Positions 49,640 to 59,271 of a DNA stretch of 64,000 nucleotides are shown here, in pieces (the stretch's first letter is position 1; each line of letters opens with the position of its first letter). The translations under genes were made by a program, and so were the position numbers. The DNA comes from Rouxiella badensis (lineage in GTDB: Bacteria; Pseudomonadota; Gammaproteobacteria; Enterobacterales; Enterobacteriaceae). Where the stretch lies: positions 1-64,000 of the forward strand of contig NZ_MRWE01000029.1 of the NCBI RefSeq assembly GCF_002093665.1, in the 5' to 3' direction. Below the pieces are notes generated by a model. It was given only the letters and a program-made list of their open reading frames with translations, did no database searches and was not told where the DNA came from.

Positions 49640-51583
49640 TCAAAATATGTAGCTGAGATTCAGACTGCCGCTGACCCCTTTGGTGTCGCCCGATCCCAGC
49701 GCGGCAACCTGTGCGCCAAGACTGACCGGGCCGTGGCTGGCGATAACGTTCAATCCGGCAGTGTAGAAGTTGTGGCTGTGATAAGACGAATCCTGTGTCA
49801 CGCTGTAGCCGTAAAGTTCACCGCTGCTGCTGACCGTCGGATTACTGAAGTCGTGCTCATAGCCGAGGTTAACCGCAGGGGTGATAGCCCAGTTGCCTGC
49901 CTCTGAAGGACGGAAGGCGAACTTGAGGTTAGCGACGCCGCGGGTGCTGGTTTCGCTTGTGCGGTTCATGTCCAGCGCAAGTTCGCTGCCGCGCTCCTGG
50001 AAGGCGTCGAGTTTGAGATACGACACACGTCCTCCTACGGAAGGTTCCACGCGGACCCACCCAAGGTCACTAGCATAGCCCAGACGCAGCGTGCCGCCGA
50101 CCAACTGACCTTCGGTGTCGCCCCATGCGGTGCCCAGACCGCCGCCCAGCTGGCGTTTACCGTTGTCATTGACCCATCCGGCGTTGACGTCCGCGGCTAA
50201 GAAGGCTCCGGCATCAAGGTTGTTGAACGCCAGTCGTCCGCCCGCGCCCACAAAGGTTAGATTGGTTTTCACCTCACCGCCCGCCGCGCCGACCGATCCC
50301 CGGTCATAGCCAAAGGTACCGTAGCCGCTGACGCGACTGTTGAAGCGTTGACCCAGCCCCATCATCACGCCTGTACTGTGTTCGTTGCTGCTGGAGGCCT
50401 GTGCGGATCCTCCTGTGCCGAGATAGCCGGAAAGCGCGGTTGCCCACAGGTTGCTTTCGCCGTCTTTCATGCGCGAACTGTCGGTATAAGGCGCAAGCGC
50501 ATCGTCGAGCAGCGAGTTTTGACGAAGAAGGTAGCCTGAAGTATCGGCATAGACCTGACCGCCGACGGTCGACTGCACGCCGCCCAGCGTTCCGGCATCG
50601 ATTGCCGACTGCAAATAGTAGTTATAGTTAGTGTAAGCACCAGAAAGACTGCTGTTTTGCAGTTCGTTAAGCAGCTCCGCACCTTCGGCGTCGTTGCCAC
50701 GCATTCCCGCCTGTCCCGGCAGCGTTGAGTAGAGCACCATCTTGGCGCGCAGCACATAAATCGTGGCCTGCGAAAGACCCAGGCCCTCGGTCAAATAGTT
50801 TTGCATTGAGCCGTATTCTGCAATCACTTCATCAAATGCCGTGGTGAGATAGCTGGCTTCTACGGTGAGAAGCGGCGCGTAGATGGCGGCTTCGGCGGCG
50901 GGCATCGCGGCCAGTTCCGCATTGATACGGGCGGCGGTATAGGTGTTGGTCGCCAGATAATCTTGATAAATGTCGCGGGTGCTTACGCCGGCAATGCTTT
51001 GCAATATGGCAGTCGCCCAGCCGGTGCGGTCTTTGCCTGCCGTGCAGTGGAACAGCGCCGCGCCTTTGGTGCTGGCGAGGTCATTGAGCAGCACGCCAAA
51101 CTCGCTGCTGACGTTTTTGTCATCAACAAACTCTTTATAAGTTTCATCCATATATTGTTCGGCTCCGCTGGCCGAGCCGAGGCTAGTCAACAGGCTGGCG
51201 GCAGAGGTCGAGGAAGAGCTTGCCGTCGCGGCCGAGCTGCTATCGCCAAGGATATTGATGTTGGTGTAGGTTATATTGGACGGAACAGTATCCGGCGTGG
51301 CGGCGATTTCGCTGCTGGTGCGCAGGTCGTAAATATGGGTGATGCCCAGCGTTTCGAGAGTAGCCAGATCGGCATCCGACGGCGTGAAGACGTTCGAACG
51401 ATAAAAGACGCCGCTGCGCATGGTGCCGCCGTAAGTGGTGCTGTAGGCCGTGGTGGTGCCCGCAATATCACGAAAGTTATCCATCGAGCTGAGTATCGGC
51501 GTCGTAATGGTGACATCGGAAGCATAGGCGTTCAGGGCAGGTGTGCAGAGTAGGGAAATAGCGACGGCAAGCTTTAACTTCAT
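49640..51583 (-). CDS. Secreted tyrosine/lipid phosphatase fused to an autotransporter beta barrel
   Basis: 647 residues. The signal peptide MKLKLAVAISLLCTPALNAYA leads into a phosphatase domain (about 30-300) of the Y_phosphatase3 type: DNFRDIAG, RSGVFYRSN, IYDLRTSSEI, and the P-loop HCTAGKDRTG with nucleophile C180 and arginine R186. A linker and a C-terminal autotransporter barrel (about 375-647) follow, ending in LNLSYIF with the terminal aromatic that the Bam complex recognises. The GKDRTG loop is like that of mycobacterial PtpB and Listeria LipA, which act on phosphotyrosine and phosphoinositides. It predicts a phosphatase displayed on, or released from, the cell surface. It interrupts the mntH-ypeC order of E. 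coli. Confidence 0.88.
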   Translation of the reverse strand: MKLKLAVAISLLCTPALNAYASDVTITTPILSSMDNFRDIAGTTTAYSTTYGGTMRSGVFYRSNVFTPSDADLATLETLGITHIYDLRTSSEIAATPDTVPSNITYTNINILGDSSSAATASSSSTSAASLLTSLGSASGAEQYMDETYKEFVDDKNVSSEFGVLLNDLASTKGAALFHCTAGKDRTGWATAILQSIAGVSTRDIYQDYLATNTYTAARINAELAAMPAAEAAIYAPLLTVEASYLTTAFDEVIAEYGSMQNYLTEGLGLSQATIYVLRAKMVLYSTLPGQAGMRGNDAEGAELLNELQNSSLSGAYTNYNYYLQSAIDAGTLGGVQSTVGGQVYADTSGYLLRQNSLLDDALAPYTDSSRMKDGESNLWATALSGYLGTGGSAQASSSNEHSTGVMMGLGQRFNSRVSGYGTFGYDRGSVGAAGGEVKTNLTFVGAGGRLAFNNLDAGAFLAADVNAGWVNDNGKRQLGGGLGTAWGDTEGQLVGGTLRLGYASDLGWVRVEPSVGGRVSYLKLDAFQERGSELALDMNRTSETSTRGVANLKFAFRPSEAGNWAITPAVNLGYEHDFSNPTVSSSGELYGYSVTQDSSYHSHNFYTAGLNVIASHGPVSLGAQVAALGSGDTKGVSGSLNLSYIF

Positions 51584-51714
51584 GTTCTACCTCATTTTTA
51601 TGGGCTTATAAAAGTGAGGGACTCTAATTCTGATTTTTTACAAAATTATTAAAGCATTAATAAGGTTTAACCTTTGGGTAAAAAGTAGCATTTTTAGCCA
51701 AAATGATCGGATAA

Positions 51715-51744
51715 AAAAAGGGGCACTTTTCAGTGCCCCTTGTT
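51715..51744 (-). terminator. Terminator after ypeC (copy B, inverted relative to the mntH terminator)
   Basis: AAAAAGGGGCACT (51715-51727), TTTC loop, AGTGCCCCTTGTT. Read on minus it matches copy A at 49591-49620 except for one base, loop included. It ends ypeC and lies upstream of the phosphatase-autotransporter gene, whose promoter must therefore be within 51584-51714. Confidence 0.9.
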
Positions 51745-51752
51745 CAGGGAGA

Positions 51753-52229
51753 TTAATGGTGGTCGCCGCCTGGGCCGCCCATAGGAGGACGAGGCTGGCC
51801 GCCGCCGTGATCACCACCATGGCCGTGATCGCCACCACCGTGGTCGCCGCGACCGCCGCCGTCATGGCCGTGATCTGGACCGCCGCGACCGTGGTCAGGA
51901 CCGCCGTGGAATTCAGGACGAGGGCCCGGGCCGCCGTGGCCGCGACCGTGCTGGTTCCACCAGCCGCCATCACGCCAGCGAGCGCCGTCCCAGTAGTAAC
52001 CGCGATCGTTGCGGTGACCATAGTATTCGTTACGGTGTTGCCACCAGTACGGAGAACGCCAATCATAACCGTCCCAGTAATAACCGCGGTTATCACGCTG
52101 GCCGATGCTGATAGACAAGCCAGGAACATTGATGCTGATACCGTCAGCGTGTGCAGGCATAGTGGCTGGCAACAGGCCGAACAGCAGGGCACCCAGAGCA
52201 ATCTTTACAACGGGTAATTTTTTCATCAT
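51753..52229 (-). CDS. ypeC: DUF2502 family periplasmic protein YpeC, with a long Gly/His-rich tail
   Basis: 158 residues. Signal peptide MMKKLPVVKIALGALLFGLL to PAHA, then GISINVPGLSISIGQRDNRG and repeated YYWDG/W motifs of the YpeC family. The last 60 residues are almost only Gly, His, Asp, Pro and Arg, with many HGG and DHG units, likely to bind metal ions. The tail is longer and richer in Gly than in E. coli YpeC. The start could be either ATG of the MM pair (52229 or 52226); GGAG lies 4 or 7 bases before. It follows the mntH region as in E. coli. Confidence 0.85.
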   Translation of the reverse strand: MMKKLPVVKIALGALLFGLLPATMPAHADGISINVPGLSISIGQRDNRGYYWDGYDWRSPYWWQHRNEYYGHRNDRGYYWDGARWRDGGWWNQHGRGHGGPGPRPEFHGGPDHGRGGPDHGHDGGGRGDHGGGDHGHGGDHGGGQPRPPMGGPGGDHH

Positions 52230-52471
52230 GTTTCTCCATTCAACCTTATTCCCACTTGTTTCATGCTGTAACGATAAAGCCGCGACATAAAATAATTGGG
52301 TTTGCATTAATTCGTTAGATAACGTTTTCAATAATGACAGTTATAAGGCCTGGACGGCAGGCTTTCTATTGTCTGCAATCCTGTTTTGATTCTTTTACCC
52401 AGTTTAACGATATACTTACAGTAAGTCCCTGAGAGCATTGTTAACAAAGTTTTCCCGTTTGAGGTAAGCGG

Positions 52472-53461
52472 TTACACTAGAACGTCTTCAATCGCCGCTA
52501 TTTCCTGTACGCTCAATTCAAGATTGCTCAAACTGTTCACTGCGTCATCAATCTGGCTGGTTTTACTGGCCCCGATCAACACTGAGGTCACCCTGTCGCC
52601 GCGCAGCACCCAGGCGAGCGCCATCTGCGAAAGCTTCTGTCCGCGAGCCTGAGCTATCTCATTCAGCTTGCGCACCTTCTCCAGTTTTTCAGGCGTTATC
52701 TGCTCCGGATTCAAGAATTTGCTGCCGCTGGCGGCGCGCGAATCTTCGGGAATTCCCGCCAGATAACGGTCAGTCAGCACGCCGCCTGCCAGCGGTGAGA
52801 AGGCAATCGAGCCTACGCCGTTTTGTTGCAGGGTATCCAGCAGTCCGCCTTCTACCCAGCGCTCAAACATGGAATATTTTGGCTGATGAATGAGGCAGGG
52901 GGTGCCCAGTTTATTAAGAATATCAAAAGCCTTTTGCGCCAGATCCGCCGGGTAGTTCGACAGCCCAACGTACAACGCCTTGCCCTGACGCACGATCAAA
53001 TCCAGCGCGGACATCGTCTCTTCCAGCGGCGTATGCGGATCGGGACGGTGATGATAAAAAATGTCAACGTACTCGACGCCCAGGCGTTTAAGGCTCTGAT
53101 TGAGGCTGGCAACCAGATATTTTTTCGACCCCCAGTCGCCGTAAGGGCCGTCCCACATGGTGTAGCCTGCCTTGGAGGATATGATCAGCTCATCGCGCCA
53201 TGGCAATAAATCTTCACGCAGAATACGCCCGAAATTCTCTTCGGCCGATCCCGGCGGAGGCCCATAGTTATTTGCTAAATCGAAATGCGTTATCCCTTGG
53301 TCAAAGGCGTGACGAACCAGTTCGCGGCCAGTTTCGAAGCGCGATGTATCACCAAAGTTGTGCCACAGGCCTAGCGAGACAGCGGGAAGTTTTAGGCCGC
53401 TGTGACCACAGCGACGATAAAGCATCGTTTCATATCGGGCGGGGTTGGCTTGATAAGGCAT
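52472..53461 (-). CDS. Aldo-keto reductase, L-glyceraldehyde-3-phosphate reductase type (YghZ-like)
   Basis: 329 residues (E. coli YghZ 346). Catalytic tetrad: D and Y in FDLANNYGPPPGSAEE, K in ISSKAGYTMW, H in IFYHHRPDPHTP. LIGASKTSQIDDAV is the NADPH-binding end. The family reduces L-glyceraldehyde-3-phosphate and other aldehydes such as methylglyoxal. The gene is monocistronic and divergent from ipdC over 282 bp. The C-terminus is about 15 residues shorter than YghZ. Confidence 0.88.
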   Translation of the reverse strand: MPYQANPARYETMLYRRCGHSGLKLPAVSLGLWHNFGDTSRFETGRELVRHAFDQGITHFDLANNYGPPPGSAEENFGRILREDLLPWRDELIISSKAGYTMWDGPYGDWGSKKYLVASLNQSLKRLGVEYVDIFYHHRPDPHTPLEETMSALDLIVRQGKALYVGLSNYPADLAQKAFDILNKLGTPCLIHQPKYSMFERWVEGGLLDTLQQNGVGSIAFSPLAGGVLTDRYLAGIPEDSRAASGSKFLNPEQITPEKLEKVRKLNEIAQARGQKLSQMALAWVLRGDRVTSVLIGASKTSQIDDAVNSLSNLELSVQEIAAIEDVLV

Positions 53462-53743
53462 AGGGATCCTTGTTTAAAAGTTACCGTTAGTAAAATAGCG
53501 TTTTAGTGTATGCGTTTTCACTTCTATATTCAGATGTCGCGATCACATCGGCTACTCTTTTTTTAGAACAAAGGAAAACTCTTAGGAGATTGAAGGCATT
53601 GCACTAAAAAACGGCATTTTTACGCCGACTGTCTTTGCCGCTTTCCATTCACCATTTGAATAATAATTCTTTGACTCATTTGTACTCGGGGACACTGTGC
53701 TAGAACTATTAACTAGCAGTTCAATATTTAATAGGAGATCATC

Positions 53744-55408
53744 ATGAGTCATATTTTCAGCGTAGGTGACTATCTCGTTGAGCGACTTTCTGAGTTGGGC
53801 ATTGATGAATTATTTGGTGTGCCGGGTGACTATAATTTGCAGTTCCTTGACAGCGTTATCGCTCATCCCAGGCTGAAATGGGTCGGCTGCTCCAACGAGC
53901 TTAATGCCGCCTACGGGGCCGACGGTTACGGGCGCAGCAAACCTGCCGCCGCACTGCTCACCACCTTTGGCGTCGGCGAACTCAGCGCGTTGAATGGTAT
54001 TGCCGGCAGCTATGCGGAATATGTTCCCGTTATTCATATTGTGGGTGCACCCGCCCTCAACGCGCAGAAGCGCCATGAACTGCTGCACCACTCGCTCGGC
54101 GACGGCGATTTCAGCCATTTTCCCCGTATGTCCGCCCAGATAACCGTGGCGCAGGCACTGCTTACCCCCGAAAATGCCACGCGGGAGATAGACAGAGTGT
54201 TAGGCGAGGCGCTGTATGCGCGGCGTCCGGTGTACATTCAACTGCCAACCGACGTAGCTTCTCATCAGGTTTCCGCCCCCACTCGGCCTCTTGAATCTCG
54301 CCTGCCTGCCGTGGACAAAAATTCTGTCGAGGCTTTCACCCGCGCGGCGACTGCGTTGTTGCGCTCGGCCGACAGCGTGAGTCTGTTAGCCGACTTTCTG
54401 GCCGATCGTTTTGAGGTGCGTGACGCGGTACAGCAATGGGTGGACGACGTTCCGCTGCCGCACGCCACGCTGCTGCTCGGGAAAGGATTATTGAACGAGC
54501 GCCGTGCGACCTTTTGTGGCACCTACGCAGGGAAGGCCAGCGGCGAGCCGCTGCGCAGCGTCATTGAGGATGCCGATGCCGTCATTACTCTCGGCGTGTG
54601 CTTCTCTGACACGGTGACCAGCGGCTTTACGCAAAATATTGCGCAGCATAAACGTATCGATCTCCAGCCGTTCAGCGCCCAGGTAGGGGAGCAGGTATTT
54701 AGCCACGTCCCGCTGTCGGTAAGCGTCGATATTCTGCATCGCCTGACCGCCGAACTGGCCGGATTCTGGAAGCCCGCGGCTATTCCTGACAAAACCCTGC
54801 CTGCGCCAACCGAAACGGGCTTGTGTCAGCAGGCCTTCTGGCAAGAGATTCAGACCTTCCTGCAACCCGGTGATATTCTGGTGGTCGAGCAGGGAACCGC
54901 CTGTTTCGGTGCGGCGCAGCTGAACTTGCCTGAAGGCTGTGACTTTATTGCCCAGCCGCTGTGGGGCTCGATAGGCTTTACGCTGCCTGCGGCGTTGGGC
55001 GCGCAGATAGCCAATCCCGACAGGCGCGTCGTATTGATAATCGGTGATGGCTCAGCGCAACTTACCGTGCAGGCGCTAGGTGCGGCTATCCGTTATCGGC
55101 TCAATTCCGTCATCTTCATTATTAACAACGATGGCTACACGGTTGAGCGGGCAATTCATGGCGCTGAACAACGCTACAACGATATTGCCCAATGGCAGTG
55201 GACTCTACTGCCGCAGGCGTTTGGCGCGACAGAACCGACGCTGGTGGAACGTGTAACCGACGTGAGTGAACTGCGACAGGTGATGGCGAAGATAGACGCC
55301 CGCCCTCAGCTGTGTTGGGTTGAGGTAGTGCTGCCGAAAATGGACGTTCCGCCGCTACTGAGCGCCGTTACCCGTGCGCTCGAAGCGCATAATTCTTCAC
55401 GCGAATAG
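53744..55408 (+). CDS. ipdC: Indolepyruvate/phenylpyruvate decarboxylase
   Basis: 554 residues, thiamine-diphosphate decarboxylase of the pyruvate decarboxylase family. Catalytic E52 in CSNELNAAYGADGYGR, the HH pair H115-H116 in ELLHHSLGDG, and the ThDP motif GDGSAQLTVQALG ending with NNDGYTVE. It converts indole-3-pyruvate to indole-3-acetaldehyde on the way to the auxin indole-3-acetic acid. A phenylpyruvate preference is possible. RBS TAGGAG precedes the ATG. Plant-associated enterobacteria carry ipdC near glk, as here. Confidence 0.9.
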   Translation: MSHIFSVGDYLVERLSELGIDELFGVPGDYNLQFLDSVIAHPRLKWVGCSNELNAAYGADGYGRSKPAAALLTTFGVGELSALNGIAGSYAEYVPVIHIVGAPALNAQKRHELLHHSLGDGDFSHFPRMSAQITVAQALLTPENATREIDRVLGEALYARRPVYIQLPTDVASHQVSAPTRPLESRLPAVDKNSVEAFTRAATALLRSADSVSLLADFLADRFEVRDAVQQWVDDVPLPHATLLLGKGLLNERRATFCGTYAGKASGEPLRSVIEDADAVITLGVCFSDTVTSGFTQNIAQHKRIDLQPFSAQVGEQVFSHVPLSVSVDILHRLTAELAGFWKPAAIPDKTLPAPTETGLCQQAFWQEIQTFLQPGDILVVEQGTACFGAAQLNLPEGCDFIAQPLWGSIGFTLPAALGAQIANPDRRVVLIIGDGSAQLTVQALGAAIRYRLNSVIFIINNDGYTVERAIHGAEQRYNDIAQWQWTLLPQAFGATEPTLVERVTDVSELRQVMAKIDARPQLCWVEVVLPKMDVPPLLSAVTRALEAHNSSRE

Positions 55409-55435
55409 CCGTCGCCCATCGCTCATGAGGGGCGG

Positions 55436-56314
55436 TTACTGCCCCTCGATACGCAACGGGTCGAGCAGGCTGTCGATAAACCAGCGGCCTGCCGGTCCCG
55501 GCTGATTGTTGCGCGACCAGACCGCATCGATAGAAATCATCTTTGGCCATCCCGAGAGACTGAGCTCTACCAGTTTGTTGTGGCCGAACTGCGCCACCAG
55601 CCAGCGTGGCAGTATCGACCAGCCAAATCCCTGTTCCGCCATCTCCAGCAGCATCAGATAGCTCGGCGCAGACCAGGTCTGTCCAAGGGCTTTCTGCTGC
55701 GTCTGCCTGCCGTAGGTTTGCAGGCAAAGCTGCCGATAGGCGGGCAAATCTTCATGGCGCAGCGCATCAATTGAGGCCAGCGGGTGTTTTTTGGCGACAA
55801 ACAGCGCCATCTCGGTCTGGTCGGGCAGACGCGCATAGCCAATATCCGGCGGATAACTCTCCTGTACTTCAAGCATGCCGATATGCGCGCGCCCGAGCTG
55901 CAACAGGTCAATCACGTCGCGGTCTTCGGCAATCAGGCATTCAAACTCGATGTCGGGATAGCGCTGTTCGAAGTGGCTCAGCAGCGTCTCGTAATGGGTC
56001 GGTTGATAGGTATCCGAAAGCACAAAGGTCAGGCGCGGCTCGATTTGCGCCGACAACCGCACCGCCAGTTCATCGAGTTTTTCGCTGGCCGACAAAATGG
56101 CATGTACGTGGGCCAGCACCTTCTGACCCTGTGGCGTCAGCTGCGGTTGACGGCCCTCGCGGTTGAATAGCGTAATGCCCAAATCAACCTCAAGATTTGC
56201 CACGGCGGTGCTGACCGTTGACTGACTTTTATGCAGTTTACGCGCGGCGGCAGAAAAGGATCCGCTGGCGGCGGTCTCGACAAAAGCCAGTAACGCTTCG
56301 GGTGAATAGCGCAT
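55436..56314 (-). CDS. LysR-type transcriptional regulator
   Basis: 292 residues. N-terminal HTH (SGSFSAAARKLHKSQSTVSTAVANLE) and a LysR effector domain. It is divergent from the PACE-family efflux gene with 147 bp between them, the layout seen for aceR/aceI, so it probably controls that pump. It converges on ipdC with a 27-bp gap. Confidence 0.88.
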   Translation of the reverse strand: MRYSPEALLAFVETAASGSFSAAARKLHKSQSTVSTAVANLEVDLGITLFNREGRQPQLTPQGQKVLAHVHAILSASEKLDELAVRLSAQIEPRLTFVLSDTYQPTHYETLLSHFEQRYPDIEFECLIAEDRDVIDLLQLGRAHIGMLEVQESYPPDIGYARLPDQTEMALFVAKKHPLASIDALRHEDLPAYRQLCLQTYGRQTQQKALGQTWSAPSYLMLLEMAEQGFGWSILPRWLVAQFGHNKLVELSLSGWPKMISIDAVWSRNNQPGPAGRWFIDSLLDPLRIEGQ

Positions 56315-56461
56315 TGATGCATTCCCAATCTGAGGTAACGGTGATGTATCGGTTTTATCGATACTAGCTAACTTTATTCTATCTTTATTAGCGATGATAA
56401 TCCTACTCCTTAGGACAAGGAAGGGTCACGGACACCATCAGGATTATTAAAGGTAAACACT

Positions 56462-56938
56462 ATGTCATCGTTAAACGCATCAATGAAGGCGCAAAAAAGT
56501 CTCACTGAGCGGCTCATTCACGCCGTCGGCTTCGAGGTGATGGCGCTGCTTATCTGTGCCCCTGTCGCGGCATGGATAATGAATAAACCTGTCCTCGAGA
56601 TGGGCGTATTGTCGATTTTACTCTCTACCACCGCGATGGTCTGGAACGTGGTGTATAACAGCGTTTTCGACTATTTCTGGCCTATGGGCAGCGTGAAGCG
56701 TACTTTTCCGCTCCGCGTAGGGCACGCGCTGGGTTTTGAGGGGGGCTTTATTCTTATAGGCCTGCCGATCGCGGCCTGGTGGCTGCAAATCAGCCTGATA
56801 GACGCCTTCGTTCTGGAACTGGGTTTCTTCCTGTTTTTCTTGCCTTATACCATCGGCTATAACTGGCTGTACGATACGCTGCGTCAGCGCGTGATGTCGC
56901 GTAAGAGAAATCAGGCGAGAGAGCCGCTAAGACGTTAA
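56462..56938 (+). CDS. PACE-family multidrug/biocide efflux transporter
   Basis: 158 residues, four membrane helices in two tandem bacterial transmembrane pair domains (HAVGFEVMALL...NVVYNSVFD and HALGFEGGFIL...YNWLYD). E25 in GFEVMA corresponds to the essential glutamate E15 of AceI. Relatives export chlorhexidine, acriflavine and short diamines such as cadaverine. RBS and ATG are clear. The LysR gene is divergent. Confidence 0.88.
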   Translation: MSSLNASMKAQKSLTERLIHAVGFEVMALLICAPVAAWIMNKPVLEMGVLSILLSTTAMVWNVVYNSVFDYFWPMGSVKRTFPLRVGHALGFEGGFILIGLPIAAWWLQISLIDAFVLELGFFLFFLPYTIGYNWLYDTLRQRVMSRKRNQAREPLRR

Positions 56939-57016
56939 TTTCAGCACGCCCGAGTCTTGTTATCGCCCTGATGTTCCTCTATTTTCGATGAACAACAAGG
57001 ATGCGAGGAGATCCAA

Positions 57017-57706
57017 ATGAAAACTCTGGGCCTGATTGGCGGCATGAGTTGGGAATCGACGGTTCCTTATTACAAAGCAATCAATGAGCAAATCAAGCAG
57101 CAGTTGGGCGGCCTTCATTCCGCCAGGCTGGTGCTATATAGCGTTGATTTCTATGAAATTGAACAACTGCAGGCGCAGGGCAACTGGGAGAAAGCCGGGG
57201 AAGTGCTCGGTGCAGCGGCGCTGGCGCTCAATAATGCCGGTGCCGAGGTGATTGTGCTCTGTACCAACACCATGCACAAGGTTGCCGAGGCGATAGAGAA
57301 TATCGGCGGACTGCCGCTGCTGCACATCGCCGATGCCACCGCGCGGCCGATTCTGGCGCAAAAGCTGCGCCGCATTGGCCTGCTGGGTACCCGTTTCACT
57401 ATGGAGCAGGCGTTTTATCGCGGGCGGCTTGAGGCGCTGGGCATCGAGGTTATCACGCCTGATGAGGCCGACCGCGCCGTCGTGCATCGTATTATTTATG
57501 AAGAACTGTGCCTCGGTAAGGTTCTTGAGGCCTCGCGTGAGGAATACCGGCGCATTATTCGTTCGCTGGAGCTGCGGGGCGCAGAGGGCATTATTCTCGG
57601 TTGTACCGAGATTACGCTTCTGGTCGGTGCCGACGACGCCCGCGTGCCGGTCTTTGATACAACCGCGATTCATGCGCAGGCCGCCGTCGCGTTCTCATTG
57701 AGCTAG
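57017..57706 (+). CDS. Aspartate/glutamate racemase family protein (YgeA-like)
   Basis: 229 residues. MKTLGLIGGMSWESTVPYY and the two catalytic cysteines in VLCTNTMH (about residue 83) and ILGCTEITLL (about 195) define the PLP-independent racemases. E. coli YgeA (230 residues) is a broad-spectrum amino-acid racemase and the closest known relative I recall. GAGGAG is found upstream. It converges on yfeO with a 9-bp gap. Confidence 0.9.
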   Translation: MKTLGLIGGMSWESTVPYYKAINEQIKQQLGGLHSARLVLYSVDFYEIEQLQAQGNWEKAGEVLGAAALALNNAGAEVIVLCTNTMHKVAEAIENIGGLPLLHIADATARPILAQKLRRIGLLGTRFTMEQAFYRGRLEALGIEVITPDEADRAVVHRIIYEELCLGKVLEASREEYRRIIRSLELRGAEGIILGCTEITLLVGADDARVPVFDTTAIHAQAAVAFSLS

Positions 57707-57715
57707 CGCCCGAGC

Positions 57716-58975
57716 TTATTCGCGGTCGGTTTCTGAGCTTCTGTCGTGCCGGATAACCAGCATCAAAGGTTTTCCGGCCAGCACTAGCCACGCGGGCAGC
57801 ATGACGATGCACAGCACCGGCAGCAGCTTGAGGTCCGGCACCACGGCAATCGCCAGAAACAGGCTCAGCCAACCGTCGCGCGTGACCACCAGCACCATTC
57901 CCATTACCGCACAGGACACGGTCACCGCCGCCGGCACCGAATCCACGTGATTATGCAGCAAAACACCCAATGAAACGCCGATAAACACCGCCGGGAAAAT
58001 CCTCCCTCCTCTGAATCCACAGGCCGCCGCCACGACCAGCGCCGCCAGCTTGCTCAGCGTGATAGCAAGCAGTTGGCCCAGCGACAGGCTGGCACTGCTT
58101 ATCGCCAGCAGTTTCATCTCATCGTAACCGCGAAACAGCGTAATCTGCCCGCCAATCAGCGCCAGCAGGCCGAGCGCGAATCCGCCAATACCGAGCATAA
58201 CAACAGGATTAGGGATTGCATGGAACGCGCGGTGCACGTGTGGGAAACACCATACCGCCAACATGCCCAGTGCGATGGCTATCATCACCACTACCGAACC
58301 GCTGATAATGTCGATGAAATGCGTCTCGGCATAGGGTGCCAGGTTGAGTGCAAAGTCGGGTTCATAAAACAGATTGCTGGTTAGCGCACCGGCACCGGCG
58401 GCGAGCAAGGGGGCGAACAGTCTGTCCCACAGCGAGACGTCTTTTCCGCCGTTGAGGGTCTGAGAGAAGATTAGCGCGGCGGCAATCGGGGTACCAAACA
58501 AAGCACCGAGCGTGCCTGCGGCGGCGAGAATTATCCAGTCTGTAGTCGGCACGCGAGGGAAAAGGTGCGTGCCCACTGTCACGGCGACGGCTATGTTTAT
58601 TGCGATGATAGGGTTTTCTGGCCCAAGGCTGACGCCGCCCGCAAGGCCGATGACCAATGCCAGCAGCAGGCCCGGTATGGCGACCAGCGGCACCGGCATG
58701 CCAATCAGCGACTCGGTGGCGGGGTCAGGCCCGGCATGGCCCGGCATCGAACGAATCAGCGCGCCGACGGCTATACCGGTTAATGTGAGTATAAACAACA
58801 CCCATCCTGCGGATAGCGTGTTAATCTTTAGCGCGTCGGGAATATGCAGCCAAAACAGGCTTTGCAGCGCATTGGCAAAACGCATGACGGCGACCAGAAT
58901 AATACCGGAAGCAGCGCCAATCAGCAGGGCCGGAACGCCGAAGGTCAACATGGTCTTGGCACGAGGATGCAACAT
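57716..58975 (-). CDS. yfeO: ClC-family ion channel/transporter YfeO
   Basis: 419 residues (E. coli 418). ClC fold with [10 protein letters not shown] at the start, [42 protein letters not shown] and [17 protein letters not shown]. The selectivity segment [10 protein letters not shown] lacks the usual GREGP form of chloride ClCs, so the ion is unknown. Same position near glk as in E. coli. Confidence 0.94.
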   Translation of the reverse strand: MLHPRAKTMLTFGVPALLIGAASGIILVAVMRFANALQSLFWLHIPDALKINTLSAGWVLFILTLTGIAVGALIRSMPGHAGPDPATESLIGMPVPLVAIPGLLLALVIGLAGGVSLGPENPIIAINIAVAVTVGTHLFPRVPTTDWIILAAAGTLGALFGTPIAAALIFSQTLNGGKDVSLWDRLFAPLLAAGAGALTSNLFYEPDFALNLAPYAETHFIDIISGSVVVMIAIALGMLAVWCFPHVHRAFHAIPNPVVMLGIGGFALGLLALIGGQITLFRGYDEMKLLAISSASLSLGQLLAITLSKLAALVVAAACGFRGGRIFPAVFIGVSLGVLLHNHVDSVPAAVTVSCAVMGMVLVVTRDGWLSLFLAIAVVPDLKLLPVLCIVMLPAWLVLAGKPLMLVIRHDRSSETDRE

Positions 58976-59271
58976 GCAAGAATTCCCTTATTATTCTGCT
59001 CTGTCCAATGTATAGAGGATCGTCGAATTTTTGTTTTTTACCGCTTTATTTTGCGGTATGCCGCTGCTTATATCATCAATAGGTTAAATCGGCGTTGCAG
59101 CATAGGGCAATTACCGCTATTTTGCCCTCACGAATATGTAAGCACTTAGCACTTATAGTCCTGCTGGCCTAGATTTTCCAGCCCACAATCGGGCATGTCT
59201 GAAAAGGCCGAGTATCATCACTGAATGCGAGCTGAAGCAGGGCAAGCAATTTAATTTTTGCGGAGATAAAA

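Noticed and set aside
50963-51553. A 196-codon plus-strand frame opposite the phosphatase-autotransporter.
   Set aside because: Antisense shadow rich in Gly, Ala and Arg with no domain; the minus strand encodes the motif-bearing protein.
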